A stretch of DNA of 64,000 nucleotides, from assembly GCA_965232575.1 (NCBI GenBank), contig CBDDPZ010000007.1, forward strand, positions 62,001 through 126,000, given 5' to 3'. Positions 29,800 to 39,654 of this stretch are shown one piece after another. Below the pieces are notes generated by a model. It did not search any database. It saw only the letters and a program-made list of their open reading frames with translations, and was not told the origin of the DNA. The position numbers and the translations under genes were made by a program. How positions within the stretch are numbered: position 1 is the first letter of the stretch; every line of letters starts with the position of its first letter. The stretch is from Bin5 sp965232575. GTDB taxonomy: Bacteria; Chloroflexota; Anaerolineae; Caldilineales; Caldilineaceae.

Positions 29800-31164
29800 C
29801 TATTCCGACGCCGGCCGCGTATCCGGCAAGGTCGTGAAGTCCTGGACAACGACGAAGTCGACGCTGCCGTCCGCCATTATCTGCGCTTGGCGGATCTGCG
29901 CCTTGTTAGGCGCCCGGTTGCTGCCCGCCACATTCATCTCAAACACGCCGGCCGAGCTGATCGTCCCCATCTGCTGCATCGCCTTCAGGAACTCGGTCCC
30001 ATTCAGGCCGTCAAAGCCGACATTGTTCATGGCCACGGTCAGTACATCCGCGAACCCAAACATGGCGCTGTAGAGGAGCAGGTAGGTGAATGCCTTATCC
30101 GAATCAGGATAGCCCTTGGACGCAAATGTCTCCAGCGCCCGCTGAATGCCCGGCGAATCGGTGTCGGTCCACCACAGATACGGGAAGACTCCGTAATAGC
30201 CGGCGGCAAGCGGCGCATTCGCGCCCAGGATATTAAGTACGTCGCGGTTCATGCCCCAATTCACGCTGCCGAGCACCACCTGATCGTAAAAGCCCAGGGC
30301 ATGCAGCGTGCTGATGACCTGGACAATACTGAAGGAAAGCGACTGCATGTAAATCACATTCGCGCCGTTGACGAGAAGGTTTTGCAACTGCCCGGTCACG
30401 TCGGCGGACGGGTCAACAGCCTGCTCCTCAAGCGGCAGGACGGTGATACCCAGCGAATCGGCGAAAGCCAGTGATTCCGGCGTGGTCGCGCTGGCGCCAA
30501 AGGCGTTCGCCCAACCGATAACACCGACCGTAATCTCATCGCCCGCGCCTTCAGGTTTGATATCGGCCCAGCTGCTATGCACGAACTGCAGGAAACCCGC
30601 GAACTGGTCGGAGTAGATCGGCACCATGCCGACCGTGTAACCGTCGGGCGGGTCGTAAATCGACTGCGTGTGCACCCCCGTGGCCAGGTTGACGATCTCG
30701 TCTTCAATCACGCGGTCCTTAAGCGCGATCGTTGCCGCGCTGTTGGCCGTTGTGATGAACACGGGCTTGGGGTCCTCCGCTCGGAACTGCTCATAGACCT
30801 GTATTTCCTGTTCGAGAGCGTACTGGGTGTCCTCCACGCGCACACTCAACATCACACCGCAGACGCCCCCCTCCGCGTTGATCTGCTCAATCGCGTCCTG
30901 CGTCGCGCTGATAAAGCCGGTTCCCATCAACGTTGCCAGCGGTCCGGTCAGACCCGCCTGCTGGTAGATGACCAGGCTTTCTCCCTCGTAACTGTTCTCG
31001 CAGGCGATCTCCATCGGCGCTTCCGGGGGCGCCGCTTCCTCCGCCTGCATAGCCTCCTTCGGCTCCTCCTCCGCGGCCATCGGTTCTTCCGCAGGCACCG
31101 GCGAACAGGCCGCCAACAACAGGAAAATGAGCAAAATGCTGGTGACGGTTAGGCACTTTTTCAT
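29800..31164 (-). CDS. Periplasmic-type binding lipoprotein, LivK/HAAT family
   Basis: 454 aa. Lipoprotein signal ILLIFLLLAAC (Cys about 20) with an acidic Ala-Glu-Pro linker, then a type-I periplasmic binding fold (LVIYQQAGLTGPLATLMGTG, AIEQINAEGGVCG, DPKPVFITTANSAATIALKD). It binds the ligand of the LivHMGF-like importer. The acyl-CoA synthetase in the same operon suggests an aromatic or fatty carboxylate rather than an amino acid, but this cannot be read from the binding site. AGGAGAG precedes the ATG at 31164. Confidence 0.88.
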   Translation of the reverse strand: MKKCLTVTSILLIFLLLAACSPVPAEEPMAAEEEPKEAMQAEEAAPPEAPMEIACENSYEGESLVIYQQAGLTGPLATLMGTGFISATQDAIEQINAEGGVCGVMLSVRVEDTQYALEQEIQVYEQFRAEDPKPVFITTANSAATIALKDRVIEDEIVNLATGVHTQSIYDPPDGYTVGMVPIYSDQFAGFLQFVHSSWADIKPEGAGDEITVGVIGWANAFGASATTPESLAFADSLGITVLPLEEQAVDPSADVTGQLQNLLVNGANVIYMQSLSFSIVQVISTLHALGFYDQVVLGSVNWGMNRDVLNILGANAPLAAGYYGVFPYLWWTDTDSPGIQRALETFASKGYPDSDKAFTYLLLYSAMFGFADVLTVAMNNVGFDGLNGTEFLKAMQQMGTISSAGVFEMNVAGSNRAPNKAQIRQAQIMADGSVDFVVVQDFTTLPDTRPASE

Positions 31165-31260
31165 TTGGGTTCTCTCCTCTCCAGTGAGTCTTCCTTCCAA
31201 CGTTTCACGGTAGTATCGGTCCTGCCCCCACACAGTGATTCTGGGAAAATTGGCGTTCGG

Positions 31261-32328
31261 TCAACGGGCAAATGGGCGCAGCCGCCAGCCCGCTCTCAGA
31301 AGCTGCCAGCGGTGCGCGAGTCCGCGCGGCTCATAGATCAGAAACAGCATCAGCGCGACACCAAAAAAGATCGGGCGGAATGACGTCAGAAGCTGGCCGG
31401 AAAGTTCGGGAAAGGCCGCCGCCAGAATCCCCCCCAGCATGTCAGAAAGATCTTCCAGCAGTACGATGAAGGCGACGCCCAGAAACGGGCCCAGATTGGC
31501 GCCGAGGCCGCCAATCACCAGCATCCCCAGGAAGATAATCGACTCGTTCAGGCTGTATCCAAACTCGGTGCCAACCCCGCGCTGGCTGTGCGCTTTGATC
31601 GCGCCCGCGAGGCCCGCCAGCATCGCGGCAATGAAAAAGGCCCGCAGTTTGTACGCAAAAAGATTGACGCCCAGCAACTCCGCCGCCAGGTCGTTGTCCC
31701 GTACGCTGATAAATGCCCGCCCCAACCGCGTGCGAGAGATATTGAACAACAGGACAGTCGTAATCAGCAGAACGACCAGCGAGATGTAAAAATAGTTGCT
31801 GACCTCACCAAAGTTCACCGTGCCTAACTGCGGAACCGGCACTTCGATCGCGCCGTTTGTCCCGCCAAGATACGCTTTGAACGTATGGCGGCTCAGCCAG
31901 GGAATGATGAACTGGGCTGCCAGCGTCGCGAAGGCCAGGTAAAACCCCTTGACCCGCAAACTCGCCAAACCGAAGATCAGGCCAATCGCGCCGGCGGCCA
32001 GCGCAGCCAGCGGCAGCGCAATGAAGAAAGAGAGACCCGCGTGAATCACCAGCAGCGCCGACGCGTAGCCGCCCACCAGCATAAAGGCCGCCTGGCTCAA
32101 TGAGATCTGGCCTGTGTAGCCGGTCAGGATGTTCAACCCCTGCACCGCGATGATCGTATAAGCGATCTGATTGGCAGTGGCGACCAGATACGCGTCGCCC
32201 CACAGAGGTAAAGTGAACGCTGCCAGCAGGCTGATTCCCAGCAGCCAGTAGTGCCAGGGCTGGCGCAGCAGCGCCATGTCCTGTTCATAGGAACGGTCAA
32301 AGTCCCCCGCAGGTCGCAACATCGCCAC
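31261..32328 (-). CDS. livM: Branched-chain/carboxylate ABC permease, LivM type
   Basis: 355 aa, eight to ten membrane helices. LNILTGYTGQISLSQAAFMLVGGY is the LivM signature after the third helix, and SLRVKGFYLAFATLAAQF and RDNDLAAELLGVNLFAYKL (EAA-type loop) follow. It pairs with LivH, encoded 3 bp upstream, to form the channel. Confidence 0.92.
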   Translation of the reverse strand: MAMLRPAGDFDRSYEQDMALLRQPWHYWLLGISLLAAFTLPLWGDAYLVATANQIAYTIIAVQGLNILTGYTGQISLSQAAFMLVGGYASALLVIHAGLSFFIALPLAALAAGAIGLIFGLASLRVKGFYLAFATLAAQFIIPWLSRHTFKAYLGGTNGAIEVPVPQLGTVNFGEVSNYFYISLVVLLITTVLLFNISRTRLGRAFISVRDNDLAAELLGVNLFAYKLRAFFIAAMLAGLAGAIKAHSQRGVGTEFGYSLNESIIFLGMLVIGGLGANLGPFLGVAFIVLLEDLSDMLGGILAAAFPELSGQLLTSFRPIFFGVALMLFLIYEPRGLAHRWQLLRAGWRLRPFAR

Positions 32329-32331
32329 CGG

Positions 32332-33270
32332 CTAAATCCTCTCGATCCTTTTCTGCCCGAACAACCCCTCCGGCCGAATCAGCAGAACCACCAGCAGCAA
32401 AAGGTAGGGCGCGATTTCGGAAGAATTGCGCACTTCGATCAACCGCGAAGCCTGCACCAGCGCCTGCACCAGACCAATCGCGAACCCCCCCAACAGCGCG
32501 CCCCCCAGCGACTCCAGCCCGCCCAGCAGAATCGCCGGAAACGCGATCAGCGCCACCGTCGAGAGGTTCAGACTCACGCCGCTGACCGTCGCCAGCAGCA
32601 CGCCACCGAGCGTCGCGATCACTCCGGCAATGCCCCACGAAAGACCGAAAACCCGGCTGACCTTGATACCGACCGAACGGGCGACCTCGTGGTCCTCCGC
32701 AGTGGCCCGCATCGCCAGGCCTGTCTTTGTGCTGTTGAAAAACCAGATGAATACAATCGCGGCCAGGGTCGCCACCACAAATGTTGCCACTAGCGTGTAT
32801 TTCAGCCGGATCGCATCGCCGAACGCGCCGGGGAAGGGAATGATCAACACGTCGCTGGGCGAAAACGGCGCCGGGAAGTTGCTCTTCAACTCTACGCCGA
32901 AAAGAACGGCCGTCGCCCCCTCAAACAGTTGCGCCAGCCCCAGCGTCATCAGCATGATCGCCAGCAGCGGCTGCCCCGTCATCGGCCGCAGCGCGAACCG
33001 CTCGATCAGCAGGCCGATTCCCATTGAGACGATCAGCGCCGCGACCACCGCCGCCCACAAGGGCAAACCGATCAGCCCGGCGCCCGGCTCCGCCCCGCCG
33101 CCCGTGAACCACCACGTCAGAAACGCCCCAAACATCACCAGATGCCCGTGCGCGAAGTTGAACACCTCCGACGACTTATAGATCAGCACGATACCCAACG
33201 CGATCAGACCGATCGTCCCGCCGTTGAGTATCCCGGTGACAAGCTGTTGCGGCACCAGTGGCCAATTCAT
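32332..33270 (-). CDS. livH: Branched-chain/carboxylate ABC permease, LivH type
   Basis: 312 aa. GILNGGTIGLIALGIVLIYK and FNFAHGHLVMFGAFLTWW are typical of LivH, as are RATAEDHEVARSVGIKV and GLESLGGALLGGFAIGLVQ later. It begins at 33270 (MNWPLVPQQLV); an ATG at 33285 is also in frame. A gap of about 180 bp separates it from the acyl-CoA synthetase upstream, with no terminator seen. Confidence 0.92.
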   Translation of the reverse strand: MNWPLVPQQLVTGILNGGTIGLIALGIVLIYKSSEVFNFAHGHLVMFGAFLTWWFTGGGAEPGAGLIGLPLWAAVVAALIVSMGIGLLIERFALRPMTGQPLLAIMLMTLGLAQLFEGATAVLFGVELKSNFPAPFSPSDVLIIPFPGAFGDAIRLKYTLVATFVVATLAAIVFIWFFNSTKTGLAMRATAEDHEVARSVGIKVSRVFGLSWGIAGVIATLGGVLLATVSGVSLNLSTVALIAFPAILLGGLESLGGALLGGFAIGLVQALVQASRLIEVRNSSEIAPYLLLLVVLLIRPEGLFGQKRIERI

Positions 33271-33449
33271 CCTATTACCTGGCAATGAGTGGAAAGTAAG
33301 CGCCTCGCAAGCTCGTGGAATCGTACCGCTAAATCGGTCGATTTCCGCGGACTATCAACTCCCGATACGACCGTATAGATGTCATTTGACGCCCTGCCAA
33401 ACAACTGTCTGCCACCCGTCTGTAGGCGGCTCACAGTGAAAACTATCCA

Positions 33450-35375
33450 CTATTCACCGCAGTTCACTATGCGTAGATCTGTCTCAACGACGCCCTCGCT
33501 GCCGTCCTGGTAACGCACAGGCGTCTGCACGTGAATCCACGCCTGTCCCGCATACATCGCCTCGATCATCTCGGCATAACGCGTGTACAGTACGTCGCGA
33601 CGCAACTTGCGCGAGCGCGTCATCTCAGACTCGTCCGCGTCGAACTCCTTGTGCAGCAGCACAAACCGCCGCACCTTGCTGGACGGCGGCATCTCGGCAT
33701 TCACATCGTCCACCGCCTGCCGGATCAGTTCGCGAACCTCGTCTTTCTGGGCAAGGTCGGCGAACGTGGTGAAGGCGATGCCCTGCCTTTCCGCCCAGCT
33801 GCTCACATTTTCAAAGTTGATGATGATCAAGGCGGTAACGTACGCCTGCGCCGGCCCGCCCACGGCCATCACGTCCAGAATGTGCGGGCTGAACTTGAGC
33901 CGTCCCTCAATGAACTGGGGCGCGTAGCGCTCACCGTTGGCCAGCGTGATCATATCCTTCATCCGGTCGAGATAGATCAGGTGGCCGTCCTCGTCAATGT
34001 GGCCTGCGTCCCCTGTGCGGAACCAGCGCGCCCCATTCTCCTCAACAATCGCCTCGGCCGTTGCCTCTGCATTGTTGTAATAGCCCTGGAACACGGTCGG
34101 CCCCCCAATCTGGATCTCCCCGTCCTCATCCGTGCGCACAGAGACGCCGCCCCCAGGTCGCCCGACGCTCGCAAACTTGATGTCGCCGTCCCAATGAATT
34201 GTACCACTTCCGGTCACTTCAGTTAATCCATATATCTGTTTCAGGTTGATGCCCAGCGCGTGAAAAAAGCGCATCGCGTCCGGGCTGAGCGCGCCCCCGG
34301 CCGTATACGCGGCCCGCAGCTTGGTAAAGCCCAATTTATCGCGCAGCGGATGGAAAAGGCACCAGTCGCCGATACGGTAGGCCAGCCGCAACCCCGGCGA
34401 CACCGCCTCGCCCGCCAGCCTCCTGTCTGCCAGACGTTGACCAATCGGCAGAAAGAGCGCATACAGCTTGCGGTTGACCCAGGATGACTCCGCCATCCGT
34501 ACCTGGATCGTCCCCAGCAGCGCGTCCCACAGGCGGGCGTTGTAAAGGACCCGTTGCGGCGCAATCTCGCGCACGTTCTCCCGCACCGTTTCCAGACTTT
34601 CCGGAAAGTTCATAACCATGCCGTGAACGCAATGCGGCGCAACCCCCCACGCGTGTTCCGCGATCCAACCCAGCGGCAGCAGGCTGACATGGTTATCGCT
34701 GTCGTAGAGCGGGTCCACCTGGGTAAAGGCCTCAGTCGCGCGCAGAAGATTTTCGTGGCTGAGCATCGCACCCTTGGGGCGGCCCGTCGTCCCAGACGTG
34801 TAGCAGAGAATCGCCAGGTCATCGCCGCGCCCCTGCGCGACCTCCTCCCCGAAACGAGACGGCTCCTCGGTTGCCAACTCCTCGCCTAGCCGGCATGCCT
34901 CGTCGTAGGTCGCGAGCCAGGGATCCTCGTACTCCCACAGCCCGCGCTCATCCCAGTAGACAACCCGCTCAACCTTGGGGATGCGTTCCCGGACGGCCAG
35001 CATCTTGTCCACCTGCTCCTGGTCCTGCGCCAGGACGAAGCGGGCGTCGCTGTGGTCGATAATATAGGCGGCCTCATCCGCGGTGGCGTCGGTGAACAGC
35101 CCCACCTGCACCCCGCCCACCGCCTGCAGCCCCAGGTACGCCCACAGATACTGCCGGTCGTTGTCCCCGATTGTGGCAACGTGATCACCGCGCGCCAGGC
35201 CCAGTTCCCGCAGACCCAGCCCGAAATTCCGCACCTGCTCGCAGGACTCCCGCCAGCTGAACTCCCGCCAGATGCCGAACTCCTTCTGCCGCAACGCGAC
35301 CTCTTCTCCCCCGCGCGATTCGACCTGCCGCAGAAAATGCTGGGGTACTGTCTCCAAGCGGTTTATCTCGGCCAT
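33450..35375 (-). CDS. Long-chain acyl-CoA synthetase-like AMP-forming ligase
   Basis: 641 aa ANL-superfamily enzyme. AMP/phosphate loop CYTSGTTGRPKGAMLSH (about 191-207), YGLTEVTGSGTIHW (adenine-binding), WFRTGDAGHIDEDGHLIYLDRMKDM (hinge) and the C-terminal Lys region. Activates a carboxylic acid with ATP and CoA. In HAAT-type operons such ligases trap imported aromatic or fatty acids as CoA thioesters, so the neighbouring permeases probably supply its substrate. The ATG directly follows the livG stop (TAG ATG), so the genes are coupled. Confidence 0.9.
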   Translation of the reverse strand: MAEINRLETVPQHFLRQVESRGGEEVALRQKEFGIWREFSWRESCEQVRNFGLGLRELGLARGDHVATIGDNDRQYLWAYLGLQAVGGVQVGLFTDATADEAAYIIDHSDARFVLAQDQEQVDKMLAVRERIPKVERVVYWDERGLWEYEDPWLATYDEACRLGEELATEEPSRFGEEVAQGRGDDLAILCYTSGTTGRPKGAMLSHENLLRATEAFTQVDPLYDSDNHVSLLPLGWIAEHAWGVAPHCVHGMVMNFPESLETVRENVREIAPQRVLYNARLWDALLGTIQVRMAESSWVNRKLYALFLPIGQRLADRRLAGEAVSPGLRLAYRIGDWCLFHPLRDKLGFTKLRAAYTAGGALSPDAMRFFHALGINLKQIYGLTEVTGSGTIHWDGDIKFASVGRPGGGVSVRTDEDGEIQIGGPTVFQGYYNNAEATAEAIVEENGARWFRTGDAGHIDEDGHLIYLDRMKDMITLANGERYAPQFIEGRLKFSPHILDVMAVGGPAQAYVTALIIINFENVSSWAERQGIAFTTFADLAQKDEVRELIRQAVDDVNAEMPPSSKVRRFVLLHKEFDADESEMTRSRKLRRDVLYTRYAEMIEAMYAGQAWIHVQTPVRYQDGSEGVVETDLRIVNCGE

Positions 35376-36182
35376 CTAACTTACCTGCCCCAAATAAGCG
35401 CGTATCACCTCCGGGTCGCGCCCGATCTCCTCCGGTCTGCCGTCCGCGATCGTCATGCCAAAATCAAGCACGACGATGCGGTCCGCAACATCCATCACCA
35501 GCGTCATATCATGTTCGACCAGGATGATCGTCACCCCCCGCCGCGTGTGAATGTCGAGGATAAAGCGGGCCATGTCCTCCTTCTCCTCGGCATTCATGCC
35601 TGCCATCGGTTCATCCAGCAGCAGCAGCTTCGGCTCCAGCGCCAGCGCGCGCCCCAGCTCGACCCGCTTGCGCAGACCGTAGGGCAGCGCGCCCACCATC
35701 GTCTTGCGGATGTGCGCGATCTCCAGGAAGTCGATCAGCTCCTCCACCACCGCCCGGTGGCGCGTCTCCTCCTGGCGCGCAAAGCCCCAATAGAGCGCGC
35801 TCGCCAGCATATTCTGGCGCATGTGAATGTGGCGCGCCGCCATCAGATTGTCGAGCGCGCTGAGGTATGTATAGAGGCCGATGTTCTGGAATGTCCGGGC
35901 GATGCCCAGTTGCGCCACGCGTTTGGCGCCGGTCAGGTCATGTTCGCCCTGGAAGGTTAGCCTGCCCTGCTGCGGGCGGTAGAAGCCGCTGATGCAGTTG
36001 AGCATCGATGTCTTGCCCGCGCCATTTGGGCCGATAATGGCGCGAATTTCGCCCGTTTGCACGTCAAACCCAACTCGGTCGAGGACGGTAGTGCCCCCAA
36101 AAGAGAGGGTGACATCCTCCACCTGCAGGATGGATTCAACTGTCTTGGGATATTCGGTAGGGGTCAATCCGTGGTGTGCCAT
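35376..36182 (-). CDS. livG: Branched-chain/carboxylate ABC transporter ATPase
   Basis: 268 aa. Walker A GPNGAGKTS, the long LivG insert (GIARTFQNIGLYTYLSALDN), signature region LPYGLRKRVELGRAL in place of LSGGQ as usual for LivG, Walker B LLLLDEPMAGMNA and H-loop LVEHDM. First gene of the six-gene operon livG, ligase, livH, livM, livK, livF on the minus strand. Confidence 0.92.
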   Translation of the reverse strand: MAHHGLTPTEYPKTVESILQVEDVTLSFGGTTVLDRVGFDVQTGEIRAIIGPNGAGKTSMLNCISGFYRPQQGRLTFQGEHDLTGAKRVAQLGIARTFQNIGLYTYLSALDNLMAARHIHMRQNMLASALYWGFARQEETRHRAVVEELIDFLEIAHIRKTMVGALPYGLRKRVELGRALALEPKLLLLDEPMAGMNAEEKEDMARFILDIHTRRGVTIILVEHDMTLVMDVADRIVVLDFGMTIADGRPEEIGRDPEVIRAYLGQVS

Positions 36183-36236
36183 GGCAGGACAGTTGATTCT
36201 GAACTACGTGCCTTTTGCCAGATATAGGTACGTTGA

Positions 36237-36266
36237 ATTCTAGCACCCGCATAGCGGTAGGCACAA
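36237..36266 (-). promoter_or_regulatory. Possible promoter of the liv-ligase operon
   Basis: Minus strand TTGTGC (36266-36261), 18-bp spacer, TAGAAT (36242-36237), 55 bp upstream of livG. Moderate match only. Confidence 0.4.
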
Positions 36267-36291
36267 TCAGAAGTTCAAATACCCAGACCAC

Positions 36292-37092
36292 TCAAGCCAA
36301 AAACTCCTCCAGCACAACCGCCACGCCGTCCTCCTTGTTGCCGACCGTCATCCGGTCCGCCGCCGCCTTCACCTCCGGCACCGCGTTCGACATCGCCACC
36401 CCCAACCCCGCTTCGGCGACCATCTCCACGTCGTTGACGTCATCGCCGAACGAGATCACCTCCTCCATGCCGACGCCCCACCGATCGAGCAGCCAGCGCA
36501 GCGCCGCCGCCTTCGACGTGTCGCACGGGATCACCTGGACCAGGTCATACTTGGGCGATATCAGGGCCCGGCTCGACGCCGGCAGCCCGCGCAGCAATGT
36601 CTCCGACGGCTTCCCCACAACGGCCTGGCCGTTGAGCGACCGCGGCTGCGCCGCGTCCAGCTCCTCCAGCGAAGTCAGGATTTTGGCGGCAGGGCGGTCG
36701 GTATGCGCCAGCACGTCGCTGACGCAGTTGGCCCCGGGCCACTCCACCTCCCGGTTAATATAAAGCGCATCGTCAATTTCGACCCCCAACCGGCAGCCGG
36801 GCGCCCCACTTTGGATCGCGCCGACGATGCGGCGGGCATCGTCCACCGGAATCGTCGCCTGAAACAGAACGTTGCCCTGCAGTTCGATCCACGCGCCGTT
36901 GTAGCAGATCATGGGGAAGTCGTTCAGAAAAGGGTGGACCGATTTCGCCGAACGCGGCGGGCGTCCGGTCGCAACCACGATCCTGCGGCCCGCGGCCTGC
37001 CAGCTGTCCAGCGCAGCCATCGTGCGCGCCGAAATCGTCTTGGCATCTTCCAGAAGCGTGTCGTCTAGATCGACGGCCAGTACCGAATACAT
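36292..37092 (-). CDS. Cof-type HAD hydrolase
   Basis: 266 aa, HAD subfamily IIB. Motif I is LAVDLDDTLL (Asp8/Asp10), motif II VVATGRPP, then the large C2 cap. Motif IV is ISFGDDVNDVEMVAEAGLGVAM, with Lys in TSKAAALRWLL before it. Dephosphorylates sugar phosphates or FMN-like metabolites; exact substrate unknown. Stands alone, divergent from cspA. Confidence 0.88.
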   Translation of the reverse strand: MYSVLAVDLDDTLLEDAKTISARTMAALDSWQAAGRRIVVATGRPPRSAKSVHPFLNDFPMICYNGAWIELQGNVLFQATIPVDDARRIVGAIQSGAPGCRLGVEIDDALYINREVEWPGANCVSDVLAHTDRPAAKILTSLEELDAAQPRSLNGQAVVGKPSETLLRGLPASSRALISPKYDLVQVIPCDTSKAAALRWLLDRWGVGMEEVISFGDDVNDVEMVAEAGLGVAMSNAVPEVKAAADRMTVGNKEDGVAVVLEEFLA

Positions 37093-37279
37093 GATGGTGG
37101 ATCTCCCGAAATCGGTGGATCATCGAAAGCGGACGGCGCCAATTGCGCATCACCCGCAAACGGTCAACGCGCTCAGCCATCAAGTCTACCCTAGCTCCTG
37201 GTTGCAGTCCATCTGGACCACCCTCCGAGCTACACAAATCTACCCGTCCGCAACGGGAACAATCTACCGTTAATCCGAT

Positions 37280-37308
37280 TTGACAAGCGGACCAGCCTGG
37301 CGTATTCT
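37280..37308 (+). promoter_or_regulatory. Strong sigma-70-like promoter of cspA
   Basis: TTGACA at 37280-37285, 17-bp spacer, TATTCT at 37303-37308. It predicts a 5' leader of about 150 nt before the ATG at 37468, the length range of cold-shock leaders that act as RNA thermosensors. The rest of 37093-37467 holds nothing else. Confidence 0.65.
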
Positions 37309-37467
37309 TATAAGAGCAAAACCAGTTTGTGTTCTGACAGCTTTACGTTGGGACGTTCCCCGGACGCAATGGAGCTAGGGGCATTTTTCATGTAGTATTG
37401 CCAGTCAGTGCGCGGGTTGTTTTGCGCCTTATCTGGTAGTCGCAGTTAGCAGAGGAGTTTTCTCACC

Positions 37468-37689
37468 ATGAGTGAAACAGTAGTCGGTACGGTGAAGTGG
37501 TTCAGCGATCAGAAGGGCTATGGCTTCATCGCCCGCGAGGATGGACCGGACGTGTTTGTGCATTTCTCCGCGATTCAGTCGGAGGGCTTCCGCAGCCTTG
37601 CGGAAGGTGACCAGGTCGAGTTCGTGATTGAGGACGGCCCGAAGGGCCCTGCCGCCAGCAATGTCGTCAGGCGTCAGAGCGTGGCCTGA
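37468..37689 (+). CDS. cspA: Cold-shock protein, CspA family
   Basis: 73 aa single cold-shock domain. RNP-1 is GYGFIARED (usual KGYGFI) and RNP-2 VFVHFSAI, with GTVKWFSDQKGYG at the N-terminus. Binds single-stranded RNA/DNA and melts RNA structure. GCAGAGGAG precedes the ATG, after a long untranslated leader; a compound hairpin terminator follows. Confidence 0.95.
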   Translation: MSETVVGTVKWFSDQKGYGFIAREDGPDVFVHFSAIQSEGFRSLAEGDQVEFVIEDGPKGPAASNVVRRQSVA

Positions 37690-37711
37690 GTATCGGTCCG
37701 TTTGTCATAGC

Positions 37712-37783
37712 AGGGAGTGACTTCTTTGTCGCCAAGCCCCTGAACTTGGGGCGGGCAACAAAAATCGGGTCACTCCCTTTTTT
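37712..37783 (+). terminator. Compound hairpin terminator after cspA
   Basis: Outer stem GGGAGTGAC (37713-37721) / GTCACTCCC (37769-37777) followed by TTTTTT. The 47-nt interior can itself pair (TTTGT.GCC with GGGC.ACAAA, and an inner GCCCC / GGGGC). Unusually large for a simple terminator. Confidence 0.7.
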
Positions 37784-37800
37784 GTTTTACAATTCAGGGA

Positions 37801-39654
37801 CTATGCGGCGTCAGCTCGGTCAGTGCAGACGACGGCCAGTTGGTATCCGTCGAGTGTGATCGTGTCGCCATTTTCCCAGGGCTGACTCCGCCCCGTCCAC
37901 GCATCCAACAGCAGAAGCGTTTCTTCCGTCTGCAGCGTTATCGTCCCCGTAAGCGATGCGCCCTCCTCGTTAAACAGCATCCACCAGTCCCGCCCGTCCT
38001 TCTGCACCCGCCGCACCCGCAGCGCCGCCGCCGTCGGTTCCACGCTGACATCCGGCGAGACCAACCCATCGACAAAGCCCAAAATCTCTTCAGCCGGCGT
38101 TTCCGGGTCGCAGCGCAGCAGTCGACCGGCCTCTTCCAGCCTTTTCAGCGCCTCCTGAGCACGCCCGTCCGGCTCGTGCATCGCCAGCACCGCCTCGTAC
38201 TGCATGCCGGCCAGGTGGATGCCGCGCTCATCTACGACCGCGTCCTCCCACAGATGCCGCTCTTCCACGTAATTGAAGTCACGCTGCCGCTGGAACAGGA
38301 CCTTCGCCGGTTCCCACGGCAGCCAGTCCACCTTGCCCAGAATGGCCACTGAACACACATGTCGGCTGTCCGTATTCAGCCAGCACAGCCGCCGGCAGCG
38401 GTCCGCGTATCCCTTGTAGCGCCCCCACCAAGCGTTGTTCGGCCCCACGTCCGGCGGCCGCTCATCCCACCGAATCCCCCGTACACTGTAGTAGAAAGCG
38501 TGCGGAAAAAGCATATTCGTGCCCCGCACGAAACACCAGTCCGCCAGCCAGTTCATCTCCGCCCACGTCAACTCATGGCCGTATGCCCCGCAAAGTTCGT
38601 TCGCATTACGCCGCCGCCCCGTATGTATCATCGCCGAGCTGCCGCATTTGCCCTGCGTCGACTGTGCCCCCTCCAGCGCCGTAGGGTCGTCCGGCAGCAC
38701 CCACCGCCACACCAGGTCCTGCCCGGGCATGTGAAAATAGCGCTCCGCGCCCAGGTCGTCCGCCTTCGCCGGATGCCCCGTCAGAGCAATCCCGCGCTCC
38801 GTACACCAGTCGTACAACGCCTGGTACCAGGTCTCCTCCATCCGCAGCGCAATCGCCCGTTCATAGTCCGCCCGGCATCGCTCCGCGTCCGGCTCGTCAT
38901 CATGCCACAGCGCCGCCAGATGCGGCGTGAAGTCGTACCCCAGCAGCCGGTTCACATGCGCCAGGATGCCCGTCGTGCCCGGCCACACACCGCGCTCCCG
39001 CGGCTTGCCCACCGGGCTCGGCTCATCCGTAAAGATCGCTGGAATCAGCCCCCCGAAATGCCGCCCGAACCGTTCGTAAAACCTGTCGTACACAAGCCGG
39101 ATAAAGCACCCCACCGCATCCGGATTGAGCAGGTCGCCCGCCGGCGGTTCATCCTCCGCCGGCCCGCCGTCAATATAGTGCAGCCCGCGAATATAAGCGT
39201 CCATCTTACGGTCGATCACCGCCAGTCTTTCCCCGCCGCGCCGCCTCACCACCGCCGCCAGCGTCTCATCCGCCTGCAGCGTCGGCTCTTCCCCGTCCGC
39301 CAGCCCCCGCGCCTCTAGGCAGCGCGTCTGGTAAGCCGGATTCTCCTCTACCACCTGCCCCGCCGAAGACCCTGACGGGTACATCCCCTCATCGTACAGC
39401 ACCACCTGCATCCCCCGCCGCGCCGCCTCCTCGATCGCCACATCATAAAACGCCAGCAGCGCATCCGACATCCACCCCAGCGACCGCGGTAGCCCCACCC
39501 GCGGGTGAATGATAAAGCCGTGCACCCCATGCGCCTCAAAATCCCCAATCTGCCGCCGGATCTCGTCCGCATCCAGATCGTCATTCCAAAACCAAAAAGG
39601 CAGCACCGAAAACTCTGTCGGCGGATTGGCAAACGTATCAAGTGTGGCAGGCAT
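37801..39654 (-). CDS. Glycoside hydrolase-like protein (GH106/GH2-like barrel)
   Basis: 617 aa, cytoplasmic (no signal). The N-terminus FSVLPFWFWNDDLDADEIRRQ and YDEGMYPSGSSAGQVV are typical of TIM-barrel glycosidases near GH106 alpha-L-rhamnosidases. AIFTDEPSP, GKCGSSAMIHTGRRRNANEL and ADWCFVRGTNMLFPHAFYYS support this. The candidate acids are in TDEP and in the NELCGAYGHE segment. The C-terminal 90 residues look like a beta-sandwich. Shorter than classical GH106 enzymes (about 1000 aa). Substrate is a guess; the protein is intracellular so it would act on imported oligosaccharides. Confidence 0.6.
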   Translation of the reverse strand: MPATLDTFANPPTEFSVLPFWFWNDDLDADEIRRQIGDFEAHGVHGFIIHPRVGLPRSLGWMSDALLAFYDVAIEEAARRGMQVVLYDEGMYPSGSSAGQVVEENPAYQTRCLEARGLADGEEPTLQADETLAAVVRRRGGERLAVIDRKMDAYIRGLHYIDGGPAEDEPPAGDLLNPDAVGCFIRLVYDRFYERFGRHFGGLIPAIFTDEPSPVGKPRERGVWPGTTGILAHVNRLLGYDFTPHLAALWHDDEPDAERCRADYERAIALRMEETWYQALYDWCTERGIALTGHPAKADDLGAERYFHMPGQDLVWRWVLPDDPTALEGAQSTQGKCGSSAMIHTGRRRNANELCGAYGHELTWAEMNWLADWCFVRGTNMLFPHAFYYSVRGIRWDERPPDVGPNNAWWGRYKGYADRCRRLCWLNTDSRHVCSVAILGKVDWLPWEPAKVLFQRQRDFNYVEERHLWEDAVVDERGIHLAGMQYEAVLAMHEPDGRAQEALKRLEEAGRLLRCDPETPAEEILGFVDGLVSPDVSVEPTAAALRVRRVQKDGRDWWMLFNEEGASLTGTITLQTEETLLLLDAWTGRSQPWENGDTITLDGYQLAVVCTDRADAA

